DNA from: Pirellulales bacterium
GTDB taxonomy: Bacteria > Planctomycetota > Planctomycetia > Pirellulales > UBA1268
Direction: 5' to 3'
DNA length: 64,000 bases
Assembly (NCBI GenBank): GCA_016776925.1
Contig: JADHSL010000005.1
Location: 1-64,000 of the forward strand
Both the position numbers and the translations under genes were made by a program. Every line of letters begins with the position of its first letter. The first letter of the stretch is position 1. Under the pieces are notes generated by a model. It searched no databases. It was not told where the DNA came from and saw nothing but the letters and a program-made list of their open reading frames with translations. Shown one piece after another: positions 19,279-29,509 of the stretch.

Positions 19279-21606
19279 TTATTCTGACTCTGCTTCGAGT
19301 GCTTGCAGGAGTCGCTTTACCATTGCCATATCAATACCGGATGGTTGTTGGATCACGAGCCACCGAGCATCTCGTTTTGCAATGTCACTTTGATTGAGCT
19401 GGCGGGCTGTAAGCATGCGTAAAAAATGGCTACGAGGAGAATCTGGACGAAGGGCCAGCATGGCATCCAAGTATCGAAGCATCGATTGTGCATCTTTTTC
19501 CTGGATCGCAATTGACAGCAGGTTGTTGAGCATCCGTGACAATATTTCACGTGACGTCGATGCCTCAAGATGACTGTCGTTAAGTGGTTCTCCTGTTTGT
19601 TCAAGATGTCGCTGAGCAAGATTCTCACGAGTAAGTCTCTTTCCTCGCTCAAAAACGTCAATCCACTCTGAATCACCATCAGTTGCGTCAAAACGGACCA
19701 AAAAGTGGCCTGGGAACCCGATGCCGTGTATTTCAATACCGAGACGCTTAGCGAGTTCCATATAAACGACTGCTAACGTGATAGGTATACCTTCCCTATC
19801 ATCGAGGACCTCATTTACATAGCTATTCGATCGATTGTAATAATCTCCACGACTCCCGTGAAAACCCAGTTCGGAAAAGAGAACCTGATCCAACATTCCC
19901 AGCCGATCAGAATCACTCGCATCAATGGGCAACCGTGTTTTGATTAAAGCTGACAACCTCCGAAGATCGGCAAGAGAGGCTTCGCAATCAAGTTCTTGAT
20001 TATCAAGTCTGGCAATCTGTAACGCTGCTCTAAACATGTCAATCTTTTCATCATCAACAGCTACTTCGTCAGAAAGCTGCTCTACTGTCCGATGATGATG
20101 GACCTCAGCAGCCAACGCCCGTAACTGCTCAGACTGCCGTGACAACGAATCAGCCTTTAATTCAAGAGCCGCGACTGCAGTCGATCCGGCCTCTGCTAAC
20201 AACTCAACCAGTGTTGCGTTAGCTGGATCAATTTCGTCAAAACCTGCCGTTGTTTTTTCAACCTGCGCCCATACCGCGTCGTCTGGCTGAAAGCGTGGCA
20301 CCTCATCACCACAAGAAAACCGACGGAATGCTGCTTCGGTGCCCCGAAATGAAACAAGCCCAGGTCTGCCACCACGCAAATTTTGATCAGAAGACACGAT
20401 AACTTCAAGATCATTGACGTAGCAACGAATACCGTCTTTTTCAACACGAACACGAAGATGATTCCAATCACCCTCACGGTATTCGGGTACATCGATGTCT
20501 TCAATCACATTCCAAGTAAATACTGTCGGACCATCAAATCGAGTAAATCGCAACTGCCCATTGCTTGGGTAAAAGCCGTAATGCTTATCTTCTCCATCTG
20601 CTTCAACTACAAGGCCAGCGGCGCCCGACTCATTGTCTAATTTGACCTGCACTCCAACCTCATATGGCACGCTTGGCAGTGAGCCTTTTGCTAAACAGAG
20701 GCTACGCCCACCAAAACCTTCCCCTTTTCCTGCTACCGTTATTCGACCAGCTCGTTGACGCCATAGCCCACCACCAGCAGTCAACCATTCAGTCGCGTCA
20801 AGTTGACCAATAGTAAGCCAGCGATCGAGTAATACTGGATTTGGGTTTTCTAGCAATTCATTGACACGGTCAGCCACAACAGCAAACCCGAGATTGCGAG
20901 TTACCTGTGACTTTAATGTCAGAATGCCGTGGACGTCTCCATTTCGATCAAGCAATGGTCCTCCACTGTTCCCTGACTCGATCGGAATCGCTAATTGAAT
21001 CATCTCTATGCCATCAATAGTACGTCTCCCCGACACACGACCAACCACAACGCTCCGCTGAAGCCCATGAGGATTTCCAATCGCAACAACCTCTTGTCCG
21101 TCGCGAAGCGAACTGGAAGCGGCTAAACCCAACGGCTGCAAATTTTCTGCGTCTATTCGTATGACCGCAACGTCTGCGTTTCTGTCGGTCGCATGTATTT
21201 CAGTCACATCAAAGATGCGACCATCCGTAAGCTCAACTGAAATTGGTCGGGCTTCTCCGATCACATGTAAATTCGTCGCGATAAGACCATCAGAGGAAAT
21301 CACAAAACCTGTCCCCAGCCCAGCATCGTTTCCTCCCCTACCAACGTGGCGAATGGTTACAACGGACGGACGAACAGTCATAACGAGTTCTTCAACTGAA
21401 GGAATATTCTCCTTGGACTGATCCGCAGCATGTGGAATACCCACCACTCCAGCAAAAGAGGAGGCTACCCAAAAAACAGTAGTCTTTCGAATTATGTTGC
21501 GGCTCAAAAAAAGAGCCATCGCTGCTATGGTGTTTATGATTTCTGCATGTACGTCGGACGCCAGGAAGCTACTCGACACACGAAGAACATGGCATTGCTT
21601 GCTCAT
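19279..21606 (-). CDS. HtrA-like serine protease fused to LamG-like and SirB1/TPR domains
   Basis: 775 residues; an alternative ATG at 21519 brings the hydrophobic segment to the N-terminus. Order: signal/anchor (about 41-60); trypsin-like S1C protease with His114 (TNLHVIG), Asp145 (NADVAVI) and Ser214 (GNSGGPL); a beta-sandwich resembling LamG/DUF1080 (about 265-435); a charged helical linker; a SirB1-type transglutaminase-like domain (about 540-670, with YYNRSNSYVNEVLDDREGIP and ELAKRLGIEIHGIGFPGHFL); and C-terminal TPR-like helices. No PDZ domain is seen. Both ends are recognisable families; the fusion and its role are unclear. It probably works outside the cytoplasm. It converges on the sulfatase operon. 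Confidence 0.8.
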   Translation of the reverse strand: MSKQCHVLRVSSSFLASDVHAEIINTIAAMALFLSRNIIRKTTVFWVASSFAGVVGIPHAADQSKENIPSVEELVMTVRPSVVTIRHVGRGGNDAGLGTGFVISSDGLIATNLHVIGEARPISVELTDGRIFDVTEIHATDRNADVAVIRIDAENLQPLGLAASSSLRDGQEVVAIGNPHGLQRSVVVGRVSGRRTIDGIEMIQLAIPIESGNSGGPLLDRNGDVHGILTLKSQVTRNLGFAVVADRVNELLENPNPVLLDRWLTIGQLDATEWLTAGGGLWRQRAGRITVAGKGEGFGGRSLCLAKGSLPSVPYEVGVQVKLDNESGAAGLVVEADGEDKHYGFYPSNGQLRFTRFDGPTVFTWNVIEDIDVPEYREGDWNHLRVRVEKDGIRCYVNDLEVIVSSDQNLRGGRPGLVSFRGTEAAFRRFSCGDEVPRFQPDDAVWAQVEKTTAGFDEIDPANATLVELLAEAGSTAVAALELKADSLSRQSEQLRALAAEVHHHRTVEQLSDEVAVDDEKIDMFRAALQIARLDNQELDCEASLADLRRLSALIKTRLPIDASDSDRLGMLDQVLFSELGFHGSRGDYYNRSNSYVNEVLDDREGIPITLAVVYMELAKRLGIEIHGIGFPGHFLVRFDATDGDSEWIDVFERGKRLTRENLAQRHLEQTGEPLNDSHLEASTSREILSRMLNNLLSIAIQEKDAQSMLRYLDAMLALRPDSPRSHFLRMLTARQLNQSDIAKRDARWLVIQQPSGIDMAMVKRLLQALEAESE

Positions 21607-21911
21607 ACATTCACCCGCTTCTAGAAAAGAAACATTTGAATTGGCTTAGAAGATCTTTCCAACTTCATCATCACGACAGATTTCTGCCAGAAAACTTTAC
21701 CTGCATTTCCATACAAGGTATTCATTTTTTTTCTAATAAAGCACACTTTTTTCAGCGAATTCAGCATCTTACGCTCGTTCATGCTTAGGGTTTCCGTATC
21801 CACACGATGCCTGACACGGGGTGCTGTGTAAGATTAGATATCACGACGACGTGGCCTTATCGTACGTTTCAGCCCGTACCATTTATTTTTTTACCCTCAA
21901 TATTATCCGAA

Positions 21912-24900
21912 ATGCTTGTAACCATCAGACGATTGCCTGCTCACGTGTTTTCAAAGTTCATCATGTGGACCATTGGATTCTTTCTTTTTGCAACCGCGAC
22001 GCTTCATGCAACCAAAGCCGCTCCTACAGAAGCATTTCATTTCCAGAAAGGTGACATTGTTGCCATTTACGGGAATGGACTTGCTGACCGAATGCAACAC
22101 GCCCCGTGGGTAGAGACACTTCTACAAAATCACCTGCAGGGTATGGATGTTCGCTTCCGCAACATGAGTTTTTCAGGTGATACGGTTGACAGAAAACCAC
22201 GAAGCAAGGGTTTCACTGATGATGAAGCGTACCTTCAGCACGTTGGCCCATCCGTTATCTTTATTATGTACGGGTATAACGAATCATTTGAGGGCGAGCA
22301 GGGAGAAGCTCAATACAAGCAGCAACTTGTTGAACTCGTTGAAAAATATCGGCGACTACGCAAAGAAAAAGGCTGTGACGTTCGGTTTGTCCTCTTCAGC
22401 CCTATTGCCTATGAACAAACGGGCAGCCCAAATCTTCCCGATGGCACCCAACTCAACACGAACCTAGCCATCTATACCGAAGCGACTCGGCAGGCTGCTA
22501 CGGAAGCGAAAGCTACTTTTGTTGACCTCTATGGCCCAACTTCTCAGCGATTTGCAGAAGGCAAGAAGCAACTGACACACAATGGCATTCATTTAAATGA
22601 ATCTGGCTACTGGGAACTTGCTGACATCATAAGTACATCACTTCTGAACAAACCGACACTGACTCAATCGAATTTAGAAACTACTTACGACGCTGTAACC
22701 AAAAAAAACTGGACATGGCACAATCGTTATCACGCGACCGACGGTAATGACGTTTGGGGATCTCGTTCGACGCTTACATTTGTTGATGGGCAAAGCAATG
22801 CTGATGTCTTGCGAAACGAACTAGTCATGCTTGATGTAATGGCAGCGAACCGTGATGAGGTCGTTTGGGCTGCTGCAAATGGACAAACAATTACGGTCGA
22901 TGATAGCAACGTTCCACCACCGGTGAAGGTTATTTCTAATGTGGGGGGCGGTAGTAAAAGCTCAAGTGCTGACAAAGAAGGCAGCGTTACGTATCTCAGT
23001 CCAGAAGAAAGTGTTGCCCAAATTTCTGTACCCGAAGGCTTTGAACTGAATGTCTTTGCGTCTGAAGAAATGTTTGAAGACTTTGCAAATCCAGTGCAGC
23101 TACAAGTCGATGGAAAAGGGCGGCTCTGGGCGGCATGCTGGAACACGTATCCGAAGTGGGAGCCACTTAAGGAAATGAACGATGCCCTCGTAATTCTTGA
23201 GGACAACGATCGCGATGGTGTAGCAGACACACGGAAAATATTTGCCCATGTCCACAATCCGCTGGGTTTTGAATTCTGGGGGGGTGGTGTGGTTGTCACG
23301 TCTGGGCCCGACTTGATCTTCCTTCAAGACACCGATGGTGATGATGTAGCAGACGTTCGCTACCCGCTGCTCCAAGGCCTGGGAACTTCTGACACGCATC
23401 ACGCTGCCAACAATCTGATATATGGACCGGACGGTGGAATCTACTGGCAGAGTGGTATCTTTCTTATCAACAACCACGAAACACCGTGGAAGCAAAATCT
23501 TGCCATCGGCGAATCAGGGATGTATCGATTTGACCCTCGAACATTTGCGATTACTCCGCATGCAGCAAACAAGCCAAATCCACATGGGACGAGTTTTGAT
23601 TATTGGGGCTATTGCTATGCAAATGATGGCACCGGTGGCCGTTCCTATCAGGTGCGACGAGAAGGCAACGGCTTCAAAATGCACACACTATTAGAAAAAG
23701 AGTTCCGGCCTGTTGCAGCAAACGAAATATTATCTTCAGCCCATTTCCCTGAAGACATGCAACAGGATTTCCTTATTTGCAATACGATCGGCTTTCTTGG
23801 AATCCGCCAATATGACCTCGATCGTGGTGAAGGTCTTTCAGCACAGCCAACCGAGCCAAAGGAAAGCCTTAGCTACGTTGAAGTAACAAAGGATGGACGT
23901 CTTATAACCGTCAATCACCCTGCACTCAAAAACAAAAAGATTACTTCATTCAAATTAAGTGTTCCCGGAAAACAGCAAATGAATCTCTGCGAAATTGAAG
24001 TGATTTCGGAAGCTGCAGCACTCGTTCACGGAACGAGACATGTCACAAAAAATGTCAAGCTAAGCCAATCGAGTGAATACAACAAAGGCATGTATCCAGC
24101 CACATTGCTTGCCGACGGAAACAAAAAGACGTTTGCCCACACATCGATACAGATGAATCCCTGGATGAAAGGTGACTTTACCGAACCTGTTGAAATCTCA
24201 GAACTTCGAATATGGAATCGCGAAGGATTCGAAGACCGGTTTGATAATGGAAAGGTCGACTTTTTTGACAACGATACCTTAATAGCAACCGTGAACGTTG
24301 AGATTCCTAATGGCAACGGGACCGCGAGTCACGAACGTCGTTTCGGAGAAGTTTGGGGAACTCCTGTTCAAGACGTCCTCAACAGTAATGATCGAAACTT
24401 TCGGCCAACTGACGCGATTGTCGGTGAAGATGGCGCATTGTACGTAGCTGATTGGCAAAACGTCATTATCGGCCACATGCAGCACAACATTCGCGACCCA
24501 AATCGTGATCATACCCATGGGCGAATCTTTCGACTCACAGTAAAGAATCGACCGTTACAGAAACCGGTAGCTATTTCAGGCCAACCTATTGAGAATCTTC
24601 TCGAAAATCTAAAGCATCCCGTGAACGGTGTTCGTCATCGCACACGCATAGAACTGAGCGGACGTGATTCTGATGCTGTAATAGAGGCAACACAAAAATG
24701 GATGGGTAGCTTTGACCCAAATAACCAAACCGAAGCCCATCATCTTGTTGAAGCATTATGGCTACACCAACAACATAACGTCAAAAACCGGCCGCTTCTT
24801 GATATTTTGTTGAACTCCACTGTCCAGCACGCTGTCGAGGCAGCGAAAACAGTTGAACACTTTTGGACAAAAGTCGATGTCGAAATCGGTAGTGGATTTG

Positions 24901-25916
24901 CGGCACCAGCAGAGAGTGATTTCGTCAAATTCGAGATACCAAAGCATCTCAATCGCAAAGATCGTAAGACGTATAAAATTGGGGCCGAAATTTATCAGCG
25001 TGAAGCCCACTGCAGCACGTGTCATCTAACTCACGGAAAGGGGAATGGCATTATCTATCCATCCCTTGTTAATAGTCCGTGGGTAAATGGCAGTGAAGAA
25101 AGGCTGATTAAGGCAACACTTCACGGCATGTGGGGGCCCATGGAAGTACATGGAAAAAAATACGATCCGGCTCGGGGTGTCCCTCCTATGACAGCCTTCA
25201 GGAATCTTCTCAATGATGAAGAACTGGCTGCTGTTTTGACATTTGTGCGGAACACGTGGGGCAACGAGGCAACTACAGTTTCACCAGAGACCGTCAAGCA
25301 GATTCGATCGGCGACATCTGATCAAACAACCTTCTGGAAGCCTGCTGAACTTTTGGCTGACCATCCACTTGAACCAGAATTAGTAGCTGCCGCTCAATCA
25401 GAGCAACAGGTTTTTTCAAATATCGCACTTGAAAAAACATTACTTGCGACACCTGCTGATGAGCTTGCACGCACCGCAATGAAGCAAGGCAACACCAAAC
25501 GGGGGAAAAACATTTTTTATAAGTCGGCTGCAGCATGCGCAACCTGTCATCATCCACCAAAGGGCGGGATCCGCCTTGGTCCAGACCTGCAGGAGCTCAA
25601 GACAAAACGGACCCCAGAGCAACTTGTTGAGTCACTACTCTACCCTTCCAAATTGATTGACAAGGATTACGTACAAGTAACCGTTATTACAAACGATGGG
25701 AAACAGCAGACCGGAATAAGAGAGTCTGAGAACGACAAAGAAATTCTACTACGAAATCTTGCTCAGCCAAAACCAGTGTCTATCCAAAAAGATGACATTG
25801 ATGAAATCTTTGAGTCGCCTATCTCACTGATGCCAGAGAATCTTGTCCGGCAGCTTAAAAACAGGCAAGAATTCAACGATTTGATGCGGTATGTCCTCGA
25901 AGTTCGTAAACGGTAG
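21912..25916 (+). CDS. SGNH-like hydrolase / PVC-type haem-binding / discoidin / cytochrome c fusion
   Basis: 1334 residues from the ATG at 21912, which gives a basic n-region before the hydrophobic [15 protein letters not shown] signal; ATGs at 21807 and 21963 are alternatives. Order: SGNH-like domain with altered blocks ([32 protein letters not shown]); membrane-bound dehydrogenase-like propeller ([18 protein letters not shown] onward); an F5/8 discoidin-like insert (about 24010-24330); a class I cytochrome c with CSTCH and a PPMTAF methionine region; and a C-terminal CATCH haem domain. It likely binds two haems outside the cytoplasm and oxidises or deacetylates a glycan. The function is inferred. 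Confidence 0.82.
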   Translation: MLVTIRRLPAHVFSKFIMWTIGFFLFATATLHATKAAPTEAFHFQKGDIVAIYGNGLADRMQHAPWVETLLQNHLQGMDVRFRNMSFSGDTVDRKPRSKGFTDDEAYLQHVGPSVIFIMYGYNESFEGEQGEAQYKQQLVELVEKYRRLRKEKGCDVRFVLFSPIAYEQTGSPNLPDGTQLNTNLAIYTEATRQAATEAKATFVDLYGPTSQRFAEGKKQLTHNGIHLNESGYWELADIISTSLLNKPTLTQSNLETTYDAVTKKNWTWHNRYHATDGNDVWGSRSTLTFVDGQSNADVLRNELVMLDVMAANRDEVVWAAANGQTITVDDSNVPPPVKVISNVGGGSKSSSADKEGSVTYLSPEESVAQISVPEGFELNVFASEEMFEDFANPVQLQVDGKGRLWAACWNTYPKWEPLKEMNDALVILEDNDRDGVADTRKIFAHVHNPLGFEFWGGGVVVTSGPDLIFLQDTDGDDVADVRYPLLQGLGTSDTHHAANNLIYGPDGGIYWQSGIFLINNHETPWKQNLAIGESGMYRFDPRTFAITPHAANKPNPHGTSFDYWGYCYANDGTGGRSYQVRREGNGFKMHTLLEKEFRPVAANEILSSAHFPEDMQQDFLICNTIGFLGIRQYDLDRGEGLSAQPTEPKESLSYVEVTKDGRLITVNHPALKNKKITSFKLSVPGKQQMNLCEIEVISEAAALVHGTRHVTKNVKLSQSSEYNKGMYPATLLADGNKKTFAHTSIQMNPWMKGDFTEPVEISELRIWNREGFEDRFDNGKVDFFDNDTLIATVNVEIPNGNGTASHERRFGEVWGTPVQDVLNSNDRNFRPTDAIVGEDGALYVADWQNVIIGHMQHNIRDPNRDHTHGRIFRLTVKNRPLQKPVAISGQPIENLLENLKHPVNGVRHRTRIELSGRDSDAVIEATQKWMGSFDPNNQTEAHHLVEALWLHQQHNVKNRPLLDILLNSTVQHAVEAAKTVEHFWTKVDVEIGSGFAAPAESDFVKFEIPKHLNRKDRKTYKIGAEIYQREAHCSTCHLTHGKGNGIIYPSLVNSPWVNGSEERLIKATLHGMWGPMEVHGKKYDPARGVPPMTAFRNLLNDEELAAVLTFVRNTWGNEATTVSPETVKQIRSATSDQTTFWKPAELLADHPLEPELVAAAQSEQQVFSNIALEKTLLATPADELARTAMKQGNTKRGKNIFYKSAAACATCHHPPKGGIRLGPDLQELKTKRTPEQLVESLLYPSKLIDKDYVQVTVITNDGKQQTGIRESENDKEILLRNLAQPKPVSIQKDDIDEIFESPISLMPENLVRQLKNRQEFNDLMRYVLEVRKR

Positions 25917-25938
25917 TTTGGCTGCCTGTTATTTCAAA

Positions 25939-26021
25939 TGCCGGAGGTGGGACTTGAACCCACACGCCCTTGCGGGCAACGGATTTTGAATCCGTCGCGT
26001 CTGCCATTCCGCCACTCCGGC
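25939..26021 (-). tRNA. tRNA-Leu (anticodon CAA)
   Basis: On the minus strand the acceptor arm GCCGGAG pairs with CTCCGGC, with discriminator A. The anticodon stem ACGGA/TCCGT encloses the loop TTCAAAA, giving anticodon CAA. A GC-rich long variable arm (TGCCCGCAAGGGCGT) identifies a class II tRNA, and the T-loop is GGTTCAAGTCC-like. CCA is not encoded. It reads the UUG leucine codon. It lies alone between the haem-fusion gene and the GlmU-like gene. Confidence 0.95.
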
Positions 26022-26107
26022 TGATATACCGAAGATTACGCCACAGCAGCCTGTTTTGCTAGCAGCGGTCTCGCTGCCGCAGCAGGACGTCTGCTAGGGT
26101 TTTCCCC

Positions 26108-27373
26108 ATGGATGTTTATGTATACGAAGATTCTGTTGTCCCTACCCTCGGACCGCTTATCACGGCGCGGCCGGCATGTGATATCACAATTGGCACAATC
26201 GCTCTCTATGAGATGCTCACTCAGCTTGGTGACGTTCAACGCCTTTTGCGACCATATCTGCAGCACTACGTCAACAGCCTAGGCACTGATCGAATACCTC
26301 ATTGGGGGTCCGTCACGACATCAAAGTGCTCTCTTCAGAAACCCGTAGAGGGGTATGTGCTTTTTGTGAACGCCCGCCTTGTACCAAGTAGAACAAACCT
26401 GTCTACGCTCAAGGAACTGATTGACAGAAAACAAAGTGGTAGAATTCTTGCTGGAGAAACATTAGCTGCCGCGCTCATTGAGCAACGAAATAACGAAGTC
26501 CTTCTAGAAACTTTTGTATCAGGAAAAGATTCTTCTGAAGGACTTGTTGAGGAAATAAAAGCACCTCTTATTGATTCTGAACTTCAACTGATTCAGTCTC
26601 CACAAGATTTTCTTACAGCCCATGAGAATTCTATCGACGACATGGTGGCCCTGGCCATTGACTCTGGACAATACATCGAATCACGACCTGGGCTTTTTCT
26701 AAAAAGAAAAGGTGATTCAGCTACCTCAACAGTCATTGATGATTTCGTATCGATTCGATCTGGCCCTGTTCTTATTGATGAAGATGTGAATGTTGGGCCA
26801 TTCTGTTGCCTTGATGGCCCATTAAAAATTTGCTCGGGTACAAGAATTCATCCTCACTCCTGGCTGGGTCCAGCTACTGTTGTTGGTCGAGACTGTCGCC
26901 TTGCGGGAGAAGTAACTGCTTCAGTCATCGAATCTTTTTCTAATAAGGCGCATAACGGGTTTCTTGGCCACAGTCACCTTGGCAGTTGGGTTAACCTTGG
27001 TGCAGGAACTATCACGAGCAATCTTAAGGTGAGCTATGGCGCCATCCGGCTCAACCTGAGTCGCAATGAAATTCTTCAGACAGACCGACAGTTCTTTGGA
27101 ACACTTTGTGGCGATTTCTCAAAAACTGCAATCCATACCTCTCTACCATGTGGTGCACTCATTGGTGCGGCTGCGACCCTGGCGGGCAGGCCAGCCGCTT
27201 TCGTGCCATCACTCTGCTCACAACTTGGAAACGAGTCTCCGGAGACAACCGCAACCGTTGAACAGGTCGTGACTGCTCTTGGTAGAATGATGAGTCGTCG
27301 TGGTATCCAACCCCACCCAGCAGACAGCGACCTTATTACAGCTATTTCCGAATTATCGAAGCCTGACTCATAG
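26108..27373 (+). CDS. GlmU-like sugar nucleotidyltransferase with left-handed beta-helix
   Basis: 421 residues. The N-terminal half resembles the NTP_transf_4 type of nucleotidyltransferase (VGLLITARP-like start, here LGPLITARPACDI, and GYVLFVNARLVPS). The C-terminal half is a hexapeptide-repeat beta-helix (VNVGPFCCLDGPLKI, HPHSWLGPATVVGRDC, NKAHNGFLGHSHLGSWVNLG, GAGTITSNLK), close to the acetyltransferase half of GlmU with its N-K-A/H-x-G active region. It probably activates a sugar for the cell envelope. It is distinct from canonical GlmU because the usual LAAGxGTRM nucleotide loop is absent. Confidence 0.75.
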   Translation: MDVYVYEDSVVPTLGPLITARPACDITIGTIALYEMLTQLGDVQRLLRPYLQHYVNSLGTDRIPHWGSVTTSKCSLQKPVEGYVLFVNARLVPSRTNLSTLKELIDRKQSGRILAGETLAAALIEQRNNEVLLETFVSGKDSSEGLVEEIKAPLIDSELQLIQSPQDFLTAHENSIDDMVALAIDSGQYIESRPGLFLKRKGDSATSTVIDDFVSIRSGPVLIDEDVNVGPFCCLDGPLKICSGTRIHPHSWLGPATVVGRDCRLAGEVTASVIESFSNKAHNGFLGHSHLGSWVNLGAGTITSNLKVSYGAIRLNLSRNEILQTDRQFFGTLCGDFSKTAIHTSLPCGALIGAAATLAGRPAAFVPSLCSQLGNESPETTATVEQVVTALGRMMSRRGIQPHPADSDLITAISELSKPDS

Positions 27374-27535
27374 TGACTGCCTCCGCCAACTTGATATCAA
27401 TCGAAGCAGGTGCCTTCCGTTGTGAATCTGTGATTTTAAACATTCTCTGTTAGGGTAATACCCAGGCGTGCGGTTTCTACATAAGCCTTTTTCCATCTCC
27501 TACCTTATTTCCTTCCGTTGCAGAAAGGAATCGTT

Positions 27536-28414
27536 GTGACGCAGCAAGTTAGTTATGCGAAAGAATCGTTCGATCTCTCCTTCGAGTTATTTCCCCCAAA
27601 AACGGCTGAATCTGAGGCCATGCTTTGGCAAACCGTCGATGAGCTGATGGGGTTTGATCCTACGCTCATAACCTGCACCTACGGAGCCGGAGGTTCGACC
27701 CAGACAAAGACTCTTGAGGTATTGGATGGTGTTCTCGTGCGATACCCAACTGTTGCTGTTGCAAGCCATCTTACCTGCGTTGGCCGAACGACGGATCAGC
27801 TGAGAGAATACCTCCGAGAAGCTCAACAAAGGGGGGTGACTTCAATTGTCGCATTGCGCGGCGATCCGCCACAGGGCGAGACTACTTTTACTCCAATCGC
27901 CAATGGCCTTCATTATGCTGTCGAGTTGGTAGCTCTTATTAAACAAGAGTTTCCTGAATTAAGAATTCTGGTTGCTGGCTATCCAGAAACCCATCAGGAA
28001 GCAGTCAGCCCTGAAGTTGATCTTGAACACCTGAAAGAGAAATGCAACGCAGGTGGTGATACGGTTGTAACGCAATTGTTCTATGACAACACCGACTTTT
28101 TCCGGTTCCGAGATCGCTGTTCTTCAATTGGTATCACCAAACCAATTATCCCAGGGCTGATGCCCGTTACAAATTTCAAACAGATCAAGCGAATTGCAAC
28201 TCTGTGCAAAGCTCGACTACCAAATAGTTTTACACACGCACTCGAAAAAGCTGGTGATGATGCCGATGCACAATTTGAAGCGGGTGTAGACTATGCATCA
28301 AAACAGGCTGAAGAATTACTCTCTAATGGTATACCTGGCATGCACTTGTATGTTCTCAACAAGTCTCCTGCCGCAATACGTGTTCTTGAACAGGTCGGTA
28401 TGACAAGGCCCTGA
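27536..28414 (+). CDS. metF: 5,10-methylenetetrahydrofolate reductase
   Basis: 292 residues from the GTG at 27536, which has AAAGGA seven bases upstream; a TTG at 27518 overlaps that site and is less likely. MetF hallmarks are SFELFPPKT at the N-terminus, TCTYGAGGSTQTKTLE, ASHLTCVGRT, IVALRGDPPQG and GGDTVVTQLFYDNTDFFRF. It is a cytoplasmic flavoenzyme that reduces methylene-THF to 5-methyl-THF for methionine synthesis. Length is normal. It converges with the response regulator gene. Confidence 0.93.
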   Translation: MTQQVSYAKESFDLSFELFPPKTAESEAMLWQTVDELMGFDPTLITCTYGAGGSTQTKTLEVLDGVLVRYPTVAVASHLTCVGRTTDQLREYLREAQQRGVTSIVALRGDPPQGETTFTPIANGLHYAVELVALIKQEFPELRILVAGYPETHQEAVSPEVDLEHLKEKCNAGGDTVVTQLFYDNTDFFRFRDRCSSIGITKPIIPGLMPVTNFKQIKRIATLCKARLPNSFTHALEKAGDDADAQFEAGVDYASKQAEELLSNGIPGMHLYVLNKSPAAIRVLEQVGMTRP

Positions 28415-28422
28415 AAAAAGCT

Positions 28423-28908
28423 CTACGATTGGGCCTGCCGGGGCGGAAGATCATTGTCCATACTGCTGATGTAGCTTCGTAAACGCTGGAGTTCATCGCT
28501 CACATGACGTAACTTCAGCATGTTTTCAACTCGTTTCACCAACTCAATTTTATTCACCGGCTTTGAAAGAAAATCGTCTGTGCCGGCCTCTACTGCACGT
28601 TCGATATCACCAAGTTCCCCAAGTGCCGTCACCATCAAAACCATAATATGTCGAGTCGTCGGGTCTGCTTTGAGTTGCTGACACACTTCAAAGCCGGATA
28701 ATTTTGGCATCATAATGTCGAGAAGAATGATATCCGGCTTGAATGATGCGACTCTTTCTAAGGTATCAGAGCCATCAACTGCTGTCGCAATTTCGCAGTC
28801 AACATCAGCCAGGTATACCTCAAGAAGCTCACGATTTGGCTCGTTGTCATCCGCAATAAGAATCCGGCTCGTTGCGGTGGACGATGAATCACTATTGTTT
28901 TTTTGCAT
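28423..28908 (-). CDS. Stand-alone response regulator receiver
   Basis: 161 residues, a single CheY-like receiver with acidic pocket Asp20-Asp21, phospho-acceptor Asp64 in ILLDIMMPKLSG, Thr94 and Lys116 in FLSKPVNK. About 30 residues follow the domain and contain no DNA-binding or enzymatic output domain. The FLSKPVNKIEL segment resembles PleD/polar-differentiation receivers. No histidine kinase is adjacent, so its partner is elsewhere. It lies just upstream of the DUF2617 gene on the minus strand only in the sense of sharing orientation; the 47-base gap permits co-transcription. Confidence 0.88.
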   Translation of the reverse strand: MQKNNSDSSSTATSRILIADDNEPNRELLEVYLADVDCEIATAVDGSDTLERVASFKPDIILLDIMMPKLSGFEVCQQLKADPTTRHIMVLMVTALGELGDIERAVEAGTDDFLSKPVNKIELVKRVENMLKLRHVSDELQRLRSYISSMDNDLPPRQAQS

Positions 28909-28955
28909 AGAAATAAACGCGTGTTCAAAAGCTTTGTTGTACTGCAGATAGAGTA

Positions 28956-29495
28956 TCAGGGAAGCTGAAAAATTGATTGGCTTTTTACGATTGCAAACTC
29001 TTCTGGAAATGTATGGAAAGCTTGTATCAGAAGGCTACTTGTCCGAGTTTCGACATTCACCCAACTAATAGCCCCAATGCCGAGACGTCCACCAGATTCA
29101 AACCGATGAAATAAACCTTGTGAAATGCCATCGGCTGATAATTCCTGCTGAAATGTCCAAAATACATCCGGACGCACCCGCTCCAGCTGGAAACTCGTTT
29201 CATAACAGACGCCGTTTGCGCACTCCAGAGAGTCCGTACGTTCCCCCTGAATAGGATGAGAGAGGAGCTGCCTCTTTTTAGGAAGAGGCTGTTGATCTGA
29301 GGTGGCAACCTCCACCAGGGTCAAACTACCGCTATTCCATGAAACCGTGTGCCCACTCCCGGTTATTGCAATCTCGGCCTGAAAATTACCTCGTTCGACA
29401 TATCGCACTGCATGTCGCTGGAAGAGTTCCGGATGCAAGGAACGACCGTAAAGCCGAAAAACCAAGTCAGTGACACTAGGACGGGCTGAAATCAA
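28956..29495 (-). CDS. DUF2617 protein
   Basis: 179 residues. The start is a TTG at 29495 with a strong GGAGG (minus strand, 29505-29509) nine bases upstream, which decides the start. It matches the DUF2617 pattern seen in planctomycetes and actinobacteria: FRLYGRSLHPELF near the N-terminus, then ISWVNVETRTSSLLIQAFHTFPE near the C-terminus. The function is unknown. No signal peptide is seen, so it is probably cytoplasmic. Confidence 0.75.
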   Translation of the reverse strand: MISARPSVTDLVFRLYGRSLHPELFQRHAVRYVERGNFQAEIAITGSGHTVSWNSGSLTLVEVATSDQQPLPKKRQLLSHPIQGERTDSLECANGVCYETSFQLERVRPDVFWTFQQELSADGISQGLFHRFESGGRLGIGAISWVNVETRTSSLLIQAFHTFPEEFAIVKSQSIFQLP

Positions 29496-29509
29496 CGCTA
29501 TATACCTCC

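Noticed and set aside
27374..27535. SAM- or SAH-type riboswitch ahead of metF
   Set aside because: The 160-base leader contains no recognisable conserved core or strong nested stems.
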